From Teredinibacter turnerae (GTDB lineage Bacteria; Pseudomonadota; Gammaproteobacteria; Pseudomonadales; Cellvibrionaceae), in contig NZ_CP149817.1 of NCBI RefSeq assembly GCF_037935975.1, forward strand, positions 4,030,001 through 4,094,000: a DNA stretch of 64,000 nt, in the 5' to 3' direction. Of the stretch, positions 8,328 through 16,847 are shown in pieces. A model generated the notes under the pieces. The model did no database searches and was not told the origin of the DNA. It saw only the letters and a list, made by a program, of their open reading frames with translations. The position numbers were made by a program, and so were the translations under genes. Position 1 is the first letter of the stretch; the number at the start of each line of letters is the position of its first letter.

Positions 8328-9719
8328 ATGCCCGGAACTAAAACACCGGTTACTGAAAAACTGGCTGCTGACTTTTCGCTCCGTCAGAACGACATTCGTA
8401 CGCTTATCTGTTTTGCAGCAGCGGGTACAGTGACAGTGCATATGCAATGGCCGCATGTGGATCTGTTAGACGCGCTCATTGTTTTGCTAATTTTGGGCTA
8501 TGCCATTGCCAGTTATCTGTGGCTGCGTCGTCGGGTATATGACGAGAAGCGCGAAAAAATATTCGACAATGTGATGACCGCCGATGCGGTGATAATTGGC
8601 TTGGTATTGGGCCTGTCGGATTTCAGTATTCTGCCATCAATACTGTTTGTAACCATGGTGCAGTTCAACAGCCTTATAAACGGCGGCGCGCGAAAATGGA
8701 TGATTGACAATCTCGCTTTTATTGGCGGGGTTGGTCTAACTTTATTAATTAGTGAACCCAAATGGGTGCTTTCCGACAAGCTCGAAATAAGCATCGTAAG
8801 CCTGATTGGTATCTTTACCTACTTCTGCGCTTACGCGATATTTGTTCATTCACGCATTCACAAGCTCGATCTCCTCAATAAAAAGCTGCTTAACGAACAA
8901 ACGCTGTACAAGTTACGCACCTATAAACTTGCGCGCTACCTCACGCCAACCGTTTGGAAAGCCATCAACGAAGGTCGCGAACAATCCCTGGCCTCGGAAC
9001 GCAAACGCATCACCGTATTTTTTTCGGATATTCGCGGCTTCAGCTCACTGACGGAAGAACTCGAAGCAGAAACTCTTACCGATGTTTTAAACACTTATCT
9101 CACGGAAATGGTCAACATTGCCTCCAAGCATCGCGGAACCATCGATAAGTTCATGGGCGATGCCGTAATGGTGATTTTTGGCGATACGCAAAGTGAAGGC
9201 CTCAAAGCGGATTGCATTCGCTGCCTGGCCATGGCCATTGATATGCGTAAAAAGATGAAGGAGTTGCAAACCCGGTGGTACAACCAGGGGATCAAAAAGC
9301 CGCTACAAATCCGTATGGGCATTAATACCGGATACTGTACGGTTGGCTCGTTTGGCACAAATCACTATATGGACTACACGGTTCTCGGAACCCACGTGAA
9401 CCTCGCGAGCCGCCTTGAATCCGCCGCTGCCCCCGGTGAGATCCTTATTTCGCACGAAACCTGGTGCCTGGTGAAAGACGTCATCATGTGCCGCGACAAA
9501 GGTGAAATCAAAGCCAAAGGGTTCAGCCACCCGATAAAGGTGTACCAGGTAGTGGATTTCCGCAAAGATCTGGGGAGACTGCAGAGCTACTTCGAGGAAA
9601 ACGCGGAGGGGTTCTCGATGCACATGGATCTTGAGAAAATCAAAAATTACGACAAAAGCCGCGTCCTCGCGGTATTACAGCGAGCGACAGATCGCCTGCA
9701 AGACAAAGTCATCAAATAG
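8328..9719 (+). CDS. Membrane adenylyl cyclase, class III
   Basis: The 463-residue protein has five or six N-terminal membrane segments (about 25-185) and a class III cyclase homology domain (about 220-400). Metal-binding aspartates are in FFSDIRGFSSL and FMGDAVMVIFG; the lysine of IDKFMGD and aspartate of YMDYTVLGTHVN fit adenine recognition; N and R in VNLASRLE are the transition-state residues. All catalytic positions look intact, so cAMP synthesis is expected in the cytoplasm. The membrane part is not a known sensor family I can name. It appears to be monocistronic. Confidence 0.9.
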   Translation: MPGTKTPVTEKLAADFSLRQNDIRTLICFAAAGTVTVHMQWPHVDLLDALIVLLILGYAIASYLWLRRRVYDEKREKIFDNVMTADAVIIGLVLGLSDFSILPSILFVTMVQFNSLINGGARKWMIDNLAFIGGVGLTLLISEPKWVLSDKLEISIVSLIGIFTYFCAYAIFVHSRIHKLDLLNKKLLNEQTLYKLRTYKLARYLTPTVWKAINEGREQSLASERKRITVFFSDIRGFSSLTEELEAETLTDVLNTYLTEMVNIASKHRGTIDKFMGDAVMVIFGDTQSEGLKADCIRCLAMAIDMRKKMKELQTRWYNQGIKKPLQIRMGINTGYCTVGSFGTNHYMDYTVLGTHVNLASRLESAAAPGEILISHETWCLVKDVIMCRDKGEIKAKGFSHPIKVYQVVDFRKDLGRLQSYFEENAEGFSMHMDLEKIKNYDKSRVLAVLQRATDRLQDKVIK

Positions 9720-9746
9720 CAAACACACGTACTACTGCCTAAATTA

Positions 9747-10577
9747 CTACTGTCGTGCTATCCGCTTGGAAACCAACTGCTCCAGCGCTTCCGCATCCTG
9801 CGCACCACTAAAACGCAGCGGATTAATATCCAACCCGCCTCGGCGAGTATAGCGCGCGTACACAGCGAGATCCTGTAATTTGCCGCTAGCCATTAAATCC
9901 GTAAAAATCCGTTCTACGCAATTCTCATGAAAATCCTGGTGGCCGCGAAACGACACCACATAAGCCAAAAAGCTTTCAGGCACCAGCGTTTGCCCCGTGC
10001 ACTGGACCCACACTGTTGCCCAGTCGGGCTGCCCGGTCACCGGGCAGTTACTTTTAAGCAAATGGCTAAAGAGCTGCTGTTGCTCGCCAGGCTGATCGTT
10101 AAATTTTAGCAGGCTGGCATCGGGCTGATAAACGTACGCAGAAGCATCCAGGGCGTCGACACAGGTACCCGGGAGACTGCCCACATTACTGTATTCATCA
10201 ATATCGAACAGCGTTACCTGCACCTCGCCATCTGCCGCGTCAGAAAGGTCCTTCGCTATGGCCTGCCTTGCTTGTTCCCGCGTCGCAAAGCAGTGCTGAT
10301 TGAGGGAATTGAGGTAATACTTTAACGATTTTGACTCGATAATAGCCGAACTATCCGCTGGCACCCAAAATTCACCAACAGCGACATGCGGCTTACCGGC
10401 GTTATCCAGCCAGGACAGTTCGTAGGCTGTCCAAATGTCGACTCCCGTGAACGGTAAGTCGCCGCTCACCATAACTTTGCGAGAACGATCACGTGGAATC
10501 GGCTGCAACAGCGCCGGATCATATTGCTCTGGGTAAGATGTGTCTTTGCCCAATAAAGTGTCCGCGTGATCACTCAT
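9747..10577 (-). CDS. queF: NADPH-dependent 7-cyano-7-deazaguanine (preQ0) reductase, long form
   Basis: The 276-residue length and two-half layout fit the YqcD/long QueF subfamily. Visible motifs are ESKSLKYYLNSLNQ in the first half, the catalytic cysteine in SNCPVTGQPDWATV, and FHENCVERIF near the C terminus. The enzyme reduces the nitrile of preQ0 to preQ1 in the queuosine tRNA-modification pathway. It follows the ABC-2 permease gene by 33 nt on the same strand. No preQ1 riboswitch fits in that gap, so transcription is probably shared or driven from within the permease gene. Confidence 0.95.
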   Translation of the reverse strand: MSDHADTLLGKDTSYPEQYDPALLQPIPRDRSRKVMVSGDLPFTGVDIWTAYELSWLDNAGKPHVAVGEFWVPADSSAIIESKSLKYYLNSLNQHCFATREQARQAIAKDLSDAADGEVQVTLFDIDEYSNVGSLPGTCVDALDASAYVYQPDASLLKFNDQPGEQQQLFSHLLKSNCPVTGQPDWATVWVQCTGQTLVPESFLAYVVSFRGHQDFHENCVERIFTDLMASGKLQDLAVYARYTRRGGLDINPLRFSGAQDAEALEQLVSKRIARQ

Positions 10578-10610
10578 ATCAACAGCTCTCTGGTAGCAAT
10601 TTTTTAACGA

Positions 10611-11384
10611 TCAAGTACGTAATTTTTTGCCGTAGTTCAGCAAGTATAAGCAGAATCCGAACAGGAGGACCAGGAAGGTAATTATCCCAGCGAAAGCTGC
10701 GCCGACACTCACATCAGACACACCGAGAATGCCATAGCGAAACGCGTTCACCATGTATAAGACCGGATTGAGTTTGGACACACCTTGCCAGAATTCAGGC
10801 AGTAGATCGATGGAATAAAAGACACCACCCAAATAGGTTAGTGGCGTGAGCACAAATGTCGGAATAATGGAAATATCATCGAACGAATTTGCATAGATCG
10901 CATTGATCATCCCGGCAATGGAAAATAGCACCGAGGTCAACACAATAACGGCGATCGTCACTAGCGGGTTGTGGATATGCAGCTTGGTGAAGAACATGGA
11001 TATCAATGTAACAATACTACCGACCGCAAGGCCACGCAGCACCCCCCCAGACACCCAGCCCAGCAAAATAATATAGTTAGGCGTAGGGCTCACCTGAAGC
11101 TCTTCAATGCTTTTGGTGAATTTCGCCGAATAAAACGAAGACACCACATTGGAGTAGGAATTATTAATAATTGCCATCATGATCAAACCCGGGACCACAA
11201 ACGCCATGTAGTCAAAACCACCCATATCACCGATGCGCGACCCAATGAGGCTGCCAAAAATAACAAAATACAATGCCATGGTAATTACGGGCGGAATCAA
11301 TGTTTGCACCCAAATGCGCATAAACCGGCGAATTTCTTTGCGTACGATAGTTTTATACGCAATTAACTGTTGCGCTGCGTTCAT
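10611..11384 (-). CDS. ABC-2 type transporter permease
   Basis: The 257-residue protein has six membrane segments and the ABC-2 permease features of the YadH type: an N-terminal amphipathic stretch with ERxxLRKEI-like basic residues, FDYMAFVVPGLIMMAIINNSY near residue 80, and TPLTYLGGVFYSIDLLPE near 180. It forms the channel for the ATPase gene directly upstream, which it overlaps by 4 nt. The substrate is unknown; YadGH relatives are putative exporters. Confidence 0.85.
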   Translation of the reverse strand: MNAAQQLIAYKTIVRKEIRRFMRIWVQTLIPPVITMALYFVIFGSLIGSRIGDMGGFDYMAFVVPGLIMMAIINNSYSNVVSSFYSAKFTKSIEELQVSPTPNYIILLGWVSGGVLRGLAVGSIVTLISMFFTKLHIHNPLVTIAVIVLTSVLFSIAGMINAIYANSFDDISIIPTFVLTPLTYLGGVFYSIDLLPEFWQGVSKLNPVLYMVNAFRYGILGVSDVSVGAAFAGIITFLVLLFGFCLYLLNYGKKLRT

Positions 11385-12334
11385 TCTGCTACCTCCGAAC
11401 TCTGCTGCTGCCCCACCAACTCCACGAACAACTCTTCCAGGCGATTGGATTTATTGCGCATACTCACCACTTCGACGCCCGCTTGCTGCAAACTCGCAAA
11501 CATGGGGTTAATAGGCGTGCCGCTTTCCAAAGTCACTTCAAGTGAGGACTCATCCACTTGCGTAAACGTGTAGCCCACGATTTGCGGAACCGATGTAATT
11601 TTTTCGCGAACATCGAGGATGAACGTTTCTGTGTTCAATTGTTTTAACAGACTTTTTACGCTGGTATTCTCGATCAGCTCACCATGGTTAATTATCGCCA
11701 CGTTGCGACACAGCGTTTCCGCTTCTTCCAAATAGTGCGTAGTGAGAATAATGGTGGTTCCCGCTTCATTTATTTCCCGCAAAAATTCCCACATTGAGCG
11801 GCGTAACTCAATGTCTACACCGGCGGTGGGCTCATCCAGGATGAGCAGCTTGGGTTCGTGCACCAGCGCGCGGGCAATGAGTAGCCGCCGCTTCATGCCG
11901 CCAGACAAACCGCGGGCCTGGGTAGTACGTTTGTCCCAGAGACCCAGTTTTTTCAAATAAATTTCCGCGCGTTCGAGTGCGAGCGGTTTTGGCAGGCCGT
12001 AATAGCCAGCCTGATTCACAACAATATCCAACACGTTTTCGAACATGTTGAAATTAAATTCTTGCGGCACGACCCCCAACGCCTGTTTGGCTTGAGAGAA
12101 CGCGCGATCTATATCGTGACCAAAAATTTTTACGGTGCCCGAGGTCTTTTTAACGAGCGAACACAAAATACCAATAGTGGTCGACTTGCCAGCCCCATTA
12201 GGGCCGAGCAATGCAAAAAAATCGCCGGGGGCGACATCGAGAGAGATGCCTTTCAGCGCCTCGAAGCCCTCACCATAGGTTTTTCTGAGATCGGTAATTT
12301 GTAAAGCGGGGACGGGATGATGGGTATCTGTCAT
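11381..12334 (-). CDS. ABC transporter ATP-binding protein (ABC-2 exporter)
   Basis: From the ATG at 12334 the product has 317 residues beginning MTDTHHPVPALQITDLRKTYG. Walker A is GPNGAGKST, the signature LSGGMKRRL, Walker B LLILDEPTAG, and the switch histidine is in TTHYLEEAE. The frame stays open upstream to 12481 but that part crosses the tRNA terminator and has no family similarity, so the internal ATG is preferred. It energises the permease encoded next (4-nt overlap). The long C-terminal domain is usual for YadG-like exporters. Confidence 0.88.
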   Translation of the reverse strand: MTDTHHPVPALQITDLRKTYGEGFEALKGISLDVAPGDFFALLGPNGAGKSTTIGILCSLVKKTSGTVKIFGHDIDRAFSQAKQALGVVPQEFNFNMFENVLDIVVNQAGYYGLPKPLALERAEIYLKKLGLWDKRTTQARGLSGGMKRRLLIARALVHEPKLLILDEPTAGVDIELRRSMWEFLREINEAGTTIILTTHYLEEAETLCRNVAIINHGELIENTSVKSLLKQLNTETFILDVREKITSVPQIVGYTFTQVDESSLEVTLESGTPINPMFASLQQAGVEVVSMRNKSNRLEELFVELVGQQQSSEVAE

Positions 12335-12415
12335 AGAACGATTACTACTGCTTGGAACCAAAAGTCTATTGTAGCGGTTACCGCGACAAGGTCCGGTCGA
12401 TTCGAGACGACGGAC

Positions 12416-12449
12416 AAAAAAAAAGCGCAACCATATAGGCTGCGCTTTT
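12416..12449 (-). terminator. Terminator of the tRNA-Glu/tRNA-Gly transcript
   Basis: AAAAGCGCA at 12421-12429 pairs with TGCGCTTTT at 12441-12449 around an 11-nt loop. A run of nine A on the plus strand (12416-12424) gives a U-rich tail on the minus-strand RNA. It lies about 60 nt downstream of tRNA-Gly. Confidence 0.8.
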
Positions 12450-12506
12450 ACTAAACGGTACCACCGGATAAGTGAAGCCAAACCGCATTCACTTGCTCCA
12501 AAATAC

Positions 12507-12582
<76 letters not shown>

Positions 12583-12583
12583 T

Positions 12584-12659
12584 TGGCGTCCCCTAGGGGA
12601 TTCGAACCCCTGTTACCGCCGTGAAAGGGCGGTGTCCTAGGCCTCTAGACGAAGGGGAC
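12584..12659 (-). tRNA. tRNA-Glu(TTC)
   Basis: The minus strand gives a 76-nt cloverleaf starting GTCCCCTTCGTCTAGAGG, with anticodon loop CTTTCAC (anticodon TTC), T-arm GGGTTCGAATCCC and encoded CCA at 12584-12586. It is the first tRNA of a two-tRNA operon driven by the promoter at 12698-12726. Confidence 0.96.
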
Positions 12660-12697
12660 AAGGACGTTCTGAACTGCGTGTCGTTCAGAGAGCGCGC

Positions 12698-12726
12698 ATT
12701 CTATTGACAGTACTCTGTGCTGTCAA
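12698..12726 (-). promoter_or_regulatory. Sigma-70 promoter of the tRNA-Glu/Gly operon
   Basis: On the minus strand TTGACA (12721-12726) is followed by exactly 17 nt and TAGAAT (12698-12703), then a GC-rich discriminator GCGCGC. The discriminator is the type found at stringently controlled stable-RNA promoters. The -35 box is one arm of an inverted repeat (TTGACAG, 9 nt, CTGTCAA; 12704-12726). Confidence 0.85.
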
Positions 12727-12790
12727 GCGATTGCTGTTACTTTTTTTCGTTTTAATGACAGTCGCATTAAAACAATCAGCAGGCGCTCCC

Positions 12791-12830
12791 GAATGAACCG
12801 TGCGTCATTCAGAGGGCCGCTATTATCTAC
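12791..12830 (-). repeat. Diverged second copy of the tRNA leader/-10 region
   Basis: The stretch 12795-12829 resembles 12671-12703: both read GAAC(C), a TGCGT-type centre, TTCAGAG, a GC-rich discriminator, and a reverse -10-like box (TAGAAT in the active copy, GATAAT-like here). Both also form a small hairpin on either side of the TGCGT centre. The -35 for the distal copy is poor. It may be a relic or a weak tandem promoter. Confidence 0.4.
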
Positions 12831-12936
12831 AAATATTTTAGAAAAACAAGCAGTTATACTAAAATTATTTGCACGCACCCAGGGCACTGACTAGCCTTAA
12901 TACGGGTATACCCAAAAACTTCACACCTCACTTATT

Positions 12937-13731
12937 ATGAATTCCATCGCAGTTATCGCGACTATTGTACTGCTCCTCGCAGGGTTGGTTTGCTACGCCT
13001 TTATTGCTCAAACGGTTCGCCAGAAGCGGGAGCAGCGAATGCGGCTGACTGCGGCGCTCAAATCGCGCCTGCGCAGCCTTAAGTTCTTGCTGAACGGTTT
13101 CCCTGAGGGCTTTCTGCCAAAAGAGCTGAACCTCACTGTGCAGCGCACCATCATGGAAGTGTGCGAACAGCTGGCGCGTCTCGAACCGCAAGAACCAAGC
13201 CATGTGCAGGATCTGCAGTCGGCAAGTAACCACTTACAGGAAGCACACAAGCAAAACAAACCCGACGCGCGCACTCACCTGGAAAACCCGCAGCAGATCA
13301 AAGAAGCGAAAGTCTGCCTGGAAGAACTCTACCGGTTTATCCACCAGCTGGAGAAAAAAGGAACTTTAAGCGCCAGTCACGCCGAAACCCAGCGCAATCA
13401 AATCAAACAACTGGCGCTGCAAGTAACGGTTGATAACTACGTGATGCTAGGCAACGACGCTCAGCAGGGAGGAAAGTCAAAGCTCGCCGCCCATTACCTC
13501 AACCAATCGATCTCGCTGATGGAACGCGACGGCAAGCGCAAGCATTTCGCGGAACGGATAGACGAGCTCAAACAGCGGCTCGATGCCCTTAATGAGACCC
13601 TCAGTGACGACAGCGAACAACCCGAGCTCAACCAGGACGACCGCGCAGAGCAGCAGGCCCAGGTCGCAGAAGAATGGAGCAACTTCGGCAACGAAGACCA
13701 GAATTGGAAGAAGAAGCACGTCTACGATTAA
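12937..13731 (+). CDS. Conserved hypothetical membrane-anchored helical protein
   Basis: The 264-residue protein has an N-terminal signal anchor (about 4-24) followed by a basic patch, then a long helical cytoplasmic or periplasmic part with coiled-coil tendency and a highly acidic, Gln-rich C terminus ending WKKKHVYD. I recognise no catalytic motif. The segment DNYVMLGNDAQQGGKSKLAAHYLNQSI around 168-194 looks like a single TPR-like helix pair. The gene has its own upstream spacer and converges on tag. Confidence 0.6.
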   Translation: MNSIAVIATIVLLLAGLVCYAFIAQTVRQKREQRMRLTAALKSRLRSLKFLLNGFPEGFLPKELNLTVQRTIMEVCEQLARLEPQEPSHVQDLQSASNHLQEAHKQNKPDARTHLENPQQIKEAKVCLEELYRFIHQLEKKGTLSASHAETQRNQIKQLALQVTVDNYVMLGNDAQQGGKSKLAAHYLNQSISLMERDGKRKHFAERIDELKQRLDALNETLSDDSEQPELNQDDRAEQQAQVAEEWSNFGNEDQNWKKKHVYD

Positions 13732-13749
13732 GATTGGCGCCGGCCAACG

Positions 13750-14421
13750 CTACCCCAATACCGTCATCGCCACGATACGGCTGATCTCGCAGAACGGGCG
13801 ACCGCTTTCCTCTTGCCAGACATTAAATGCCTGCTGTACCGCCTTTAGCTCCGCTTTCGAGCTGGGGGTTTTGGTGACAATCCCCTGCGCAACCAGGACA
13901 GCGCATACGTCCTGGGTAAGCAAAAAGGTATCTCGCCCCACCATCCGTAAAAAGTACGGGCCGGACATACCGCCCAATTGTCGGCCATGTTTTTTCATGA
14001 CAGCTCACAATTCGACCAGAGTTTCTGCCGGCCAGTCCGCCAGCCATTGACCGAAGCCACCGTATTCGGAGGCAATCTCGCGCAGCCACTGGGCATTCTC
14101 GCGCACAGATTTTATTTTGCCGAGATGTCGTATCAAGCCGCGATTGGCCATCAACTGCTCAATATCCTCGTCGCTTAACATCGCGCAGAAAAAAGGGTCG
14201 AAGCCGTGGTATGCCTGCTGGAACGCTGGCCACTTGTTATCCACCAGCTCGTGCTTAAGGCCCGCGCGAAAAATACGCAGTGACATGGTGTCCAGATAAA
14301 ACGCATCACTCTGTGCTCGCAGCTGCGCAGGGGTTTTACAGCGTGGCAACAACGCCTTCACACTCGCTTCGCCGCCTTTGTGCAAAATAGCGGTTTCATA
14401 CAGGGTGGCGAATTCAATCAC
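13750..14421 (-). pseudogene. tag: DNA-3-methyladenine glycosylase I, interrupted by one in-frame TGA
   Basis: Read through, this is a full-length Tag-family glycosylase of about 223 codons. The first 138 residues start MIEFATLYETAILHKGGEAS and include ENKWPAF-like DNKWPAFQQAYHGFDPFF; the last 82 begin MKKHGRQLGGMSGPYFLRM and end near FCEISRIVAMTV. The two parts are in the same frame and are separated by TGA at 14005-14007 plus two sense codons. The context VEL-stop-AVMKKHGRQLGG fits a tryptophan (TGG) changed to TGA by one base. Family members excise 3-methyladenine from alkylated DNA. The ATG two codons later could allow reinitiation. Mutation, sequencing error or readthrough are all possible. 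It overlaps msrB by 4 nt. Confidence 0.8.
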
Positions 14422-14825
14422 GATTTGTTCTGTTCCTCTTCGAATTGGATAGAAGCTGAATTAACGCAATAGCGCAGACCGGTCGGTTGCGGCCCGTCAG
14501 TAAACACATGGCCGAGGTGGCAACCACAGGCTTCACACATAATTTCGGTGCGAACCATTCCCAGCGAAGTGTCCACCTCTTCTGTAATCACCCCTTTTTC
14601 CAAGGGCTCGAAAAAACTTGGCCAACCGCAACCAGCGTCGAACTTGGCGAGCGATTTAAACAGCGGTGTATTGCAGCAACGGCAGCGGTAGGTTCCCGCC
14701 TCGGTGGTATCGACATATTTACCCGAAAACGGCAGTTCAGTGCCTTTTTCCCGGCATATGCGGAATTCTTCGTCTGTTAGCTTGGAGCGCCAGTAGTCAT
14801 CGTCTTTTAAATTGTGATCTGACAT
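14418..14825 (-). CDS. msrB: Peptide-methionine (R)-S-oxide reductase
   Basis: From the ATG at 14825 (AGAGGA 6 nt upstream; another ATG lies two codons earlier) the product has 135 residues. It carries the zinc cysteines in CRCCNTP (C48, C51) and CEACGCHLGHVF (C97, C100) and the catalytic cysteine in RYCVNSAS (C120), with GCGWPSFFEP in between. MsrB reduces methionine-R-sulfoxide in oxidised proteins using thioredoxin. No signal peptide, so cytoplasmic. It is followed by the tag gene with a 4-nt overlap, and diverges from alaA. Confidence 0.97.
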   Translation of the reverse strand: MSDHNLKDDDYWRSKLTDEEFRICREKGTELPFSGKYVDTTEAGTYRCRCCNTPLFKSLAKFDAGCGWPSFFEPLEKGVITEEVDTSLGMVRTEIMCEACGCHLGHVFTDGPQPTGLRYCVNSASIQFEEEQNKS

Positions 14826-14871
14826 AATCATCCTCTTAATAATTCAATAAAACAGGTTCGTGGGTAACCCG

Positions 14872-16083
14872 ATGCAACAGGTTAATAAATCGAGAAAGCT
14901 GGACGGCGTTTGCTATGACATTCGTGGCCCTGTCCTTGAGCATTCAGTGCGGCTGGAAGAAGAAGGCCACAAAGTCATCAAACTGAATATTGGCAACCCT
15001 GCCCCATTTGGTTTTGACGCACCGGACGAGATTATTGCCGACGTCATCCACAATATCCGTAACGCTCAGGGTTATACCGAATCCCGCGGCCTGTTTCCAG
15101 CACGCAAAGCGATTATGCAGGAGTGCCAGCGCTTAAACGTGCCCGACGTGGACGTCGATGATATTTTTCTCGGTAACGGCGTCAGCGAACTCATTATGAT
15201 CGCCACCCAGGCGCTGTTAAACGACGGTGATGAGGTGTTGGTTCCCTCACCAGACTACCCTTTGTGGACCGCTGCCGTAAATCTCGCCGGCGGCAAAGCG
15301 GTGCATTATATATGTGACGAGGAATCCGATTGGTTCCCGGACATTGACGACATTCGCAGCAAGGTTAACAGTCGTACGCGCGCAATAGTACTCATCAATC
15401 CCAATAACCCTACCGGTGCTGTGTACAGTAAAGACCTGCTGGAGCAATTGGCTGGTGTCGCACGTGAGCACAATCTCGTGGTGTTTGCCGATGAAATCTA
15501 CAGCAAAATTATTTACGACGATGCGCAGTTTACAGCGATGGGAAGCATTGCGACCGACGTGGTATGTGTGACCTTCAACGGCTTGTCAAAATCCTACCGT
15601 CTGGCCGGCTTCCGCTCTGGTTGGCTGGTTGTGAGTGGGGCAAAACGACGCGCGCCCGGGTTCGTTAAAGGTATTGAAATGCTCGCCTCCATGCGCCTGT
15701 GTGCAAATGCCCCGGCGATGTACGCGGTACAAACAGCGCTCGGCGGTTACCAGAGTATTAATGAGCTGATTTTGCCTGGTGGGCGCCTGCGCGAGCAACG
15801 CGATCTCGCCTGGCAACTACTCACCGAAATTCCCGGAATCAGTTGTGTAAAACCCAAAGGCGCGATTTACCTGTTTCCCAAAATAGACCGGAACGTCTAC
15901 AAGTATGAAGACGACCAACAGTTAATCCTGGATTTGCTGCTGGATAAAAAAATCCTCCTGGTTCAGGGTACTGCGTTTAACCTTACCGAGCCGGATCACT
16001 TCCGAATTGTATTCCTACCGCAGAAGGACGATCTGCGTCGGGCGATCGAGCGGTTCGGCAGTTTTATCCAGAACTACCGCTAA
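14872..16083 (+). CDS. alaA: PLP-dependent alanine aminotransferase AlaA-type
   Basis: From ATG 14872 the product has 403 residues, matching the length of E. coli AlaA (YfbQ). The start region KSRKLDGVCYDIRGPV, LNIGNPAPFGF at about 40-50, NPNNPTGAVY near 180 and the PLP-lysine motif FNGLSKSYRLAGFRSGW near 240 are all typical. It transfers the amino group of glutamate to pyruvate. A GTG four codons upstream (14860) is an alternative start. The following small gene begins 11 nt after the stop, suggesting cotranscription. Confidence 0.93.
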   Translation: MQQVNKSRKLDGVCYDIRGPVLEHSVRLEEEGHKVIKLNIGNPAPFGFDAPDEIIADVIHNIRNAQGYTESRGLFPARKAIMQECQRLNVPDVDVDDIFLGNGVSELIMIATQALLNDGDEVLVPSPDYPLWTAAVNLAGGKAVHYICDEESDWFPDIDDIRSKVNSRTRAIVLINPNNPTGAVYSKDLLEQLAGVAREHNLVVFADEIYSKIIYDDAQFTAMGSIATDVVCVTFNGLSKSYRLAGFRSGWLVVSGAKRRAPGFVKGIEMLASMRLCANAPAMYAVQTALGGYQSINELILPGGRLREQRDLAWQLLTEIPGISCVKPKGAIYLFPKIDRNVYKYEDDQQLILDLLLDKKILLVQGTAFNLTEPDHFRIVFLPQKDDLRRAIERFGSFIQNYR

Positions 16084-16094
16084 GGGGCTGAGGT

Positions 16095-16523
16095 TTGGCC
16101 GATCTTCATATCGACGACTTTTGCCGGGATACGGCAAAAACCCTGGTGATGCTCTACAACCGGTTCCCGCAACGCACCACTGTCTATGTGGAAGACATTG
16201 CAGGGCCGGATCAACCTGACGAATTCGGCCTGCACAGCCCTAGGTTCACGGCAGGATTTCACGCTCTTCTATGGCTCGCAGAAACGGACTACATCCGTTT
16301 TTCCGATGTGATTCGCCAGGAGGCAGTGGAGGAAGCTACCTTGACTCACCGCTCGTTCATCTTCCTCTCTGGCCCGGCATCGTCTTCGCTGTCAGCAGGC
16401 CCGGCAGATCATCCCCTGGACACCCGCATCGCCCGGATTAAAGATGCTCTTGCAACACGTAGTTCGGACTATCTGCGCACACTGATGCTCGAATTGATGG
16501 CTGCGTCGAGAAACCACAACTAA
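16095..16523 (+). CDS. Hypothetical protein with TTG start
   Basis: A 142-residue soluble protein starting (TTG) ADLHIDDFCRDTAKTLVMLYNRFP. The TTG has AAGGGG eight nucleotides upstream and lies 11 nt after alaA, so it probably shares its message. Residues 1-100 look like a winged-helix-sized alpha/beta region containing RFTAGFHALLWLAETDYIRF and EATLTHRSFIFL; I cannot assign a family. The C terminus has a helical segment LRTLMLELMAAS. Function unknown. Confidence 0.65.
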   Translation: MADLHIDDFCRDTAKTLVMLYNRFPQRTTVYVEDIAGPDQPDEFGLHSPRFTAGFHALLWLAETDYIRFSDVIRQEAVEEATLTHRSFIFLSGPASSSLSAGPADHPLDTRIARIKDALATRSSDYLRTLMLELMAASRNHN

Positions 16524-16847
16524 CCTCAACAAAGAACAGGGCAGTATTAAAATGAAAGGCCGTCGCCCCAAAAGCACTGCATTTGCTTATAATCGGGCAC
16601 TCTAATCAAGTAGTTACGTCGTATATACGGATTTGATTGGCATTGTCCGGCACACAGTTCTCTTGCAACTGTGCGCACCAAAAGACGGCAGTCATCGATT
16701 TCAGGTCAGGCGTAAAAACGCAGGCCAGTGGCCAGGGAATACGCAGCACTTGTGCGCGCATTGCGGGTATAACGCAGCCCAAAGGGAGTGAATTCACTGG
16801 GCGAATACCGCCACCCTACAGGAATATGCAGCACCACTGGAACGACT
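16524..16847. other. Intergenic region upstream of the GGDEF-EAL gene
   Basis: These 324 nt hold no convincing gene. A TATAAT at 16588-16593 is a possible -10 box, but there is no matching -35 at 16-18 nt. An in-frame GTG at 16788 with AAAGGGAG directly before it could extend the next gene, but the spacing is too short for a normal start. Confidence 0.4.

Noticed and set aside
12335-12481. N-terminal extension of the ABC-2 ATPase
   Set aside because: The extra 49 codons cross the tRNA terminator hairpin and have no similarity to ABC ATPases; the ATG at 12334 fits the family start.
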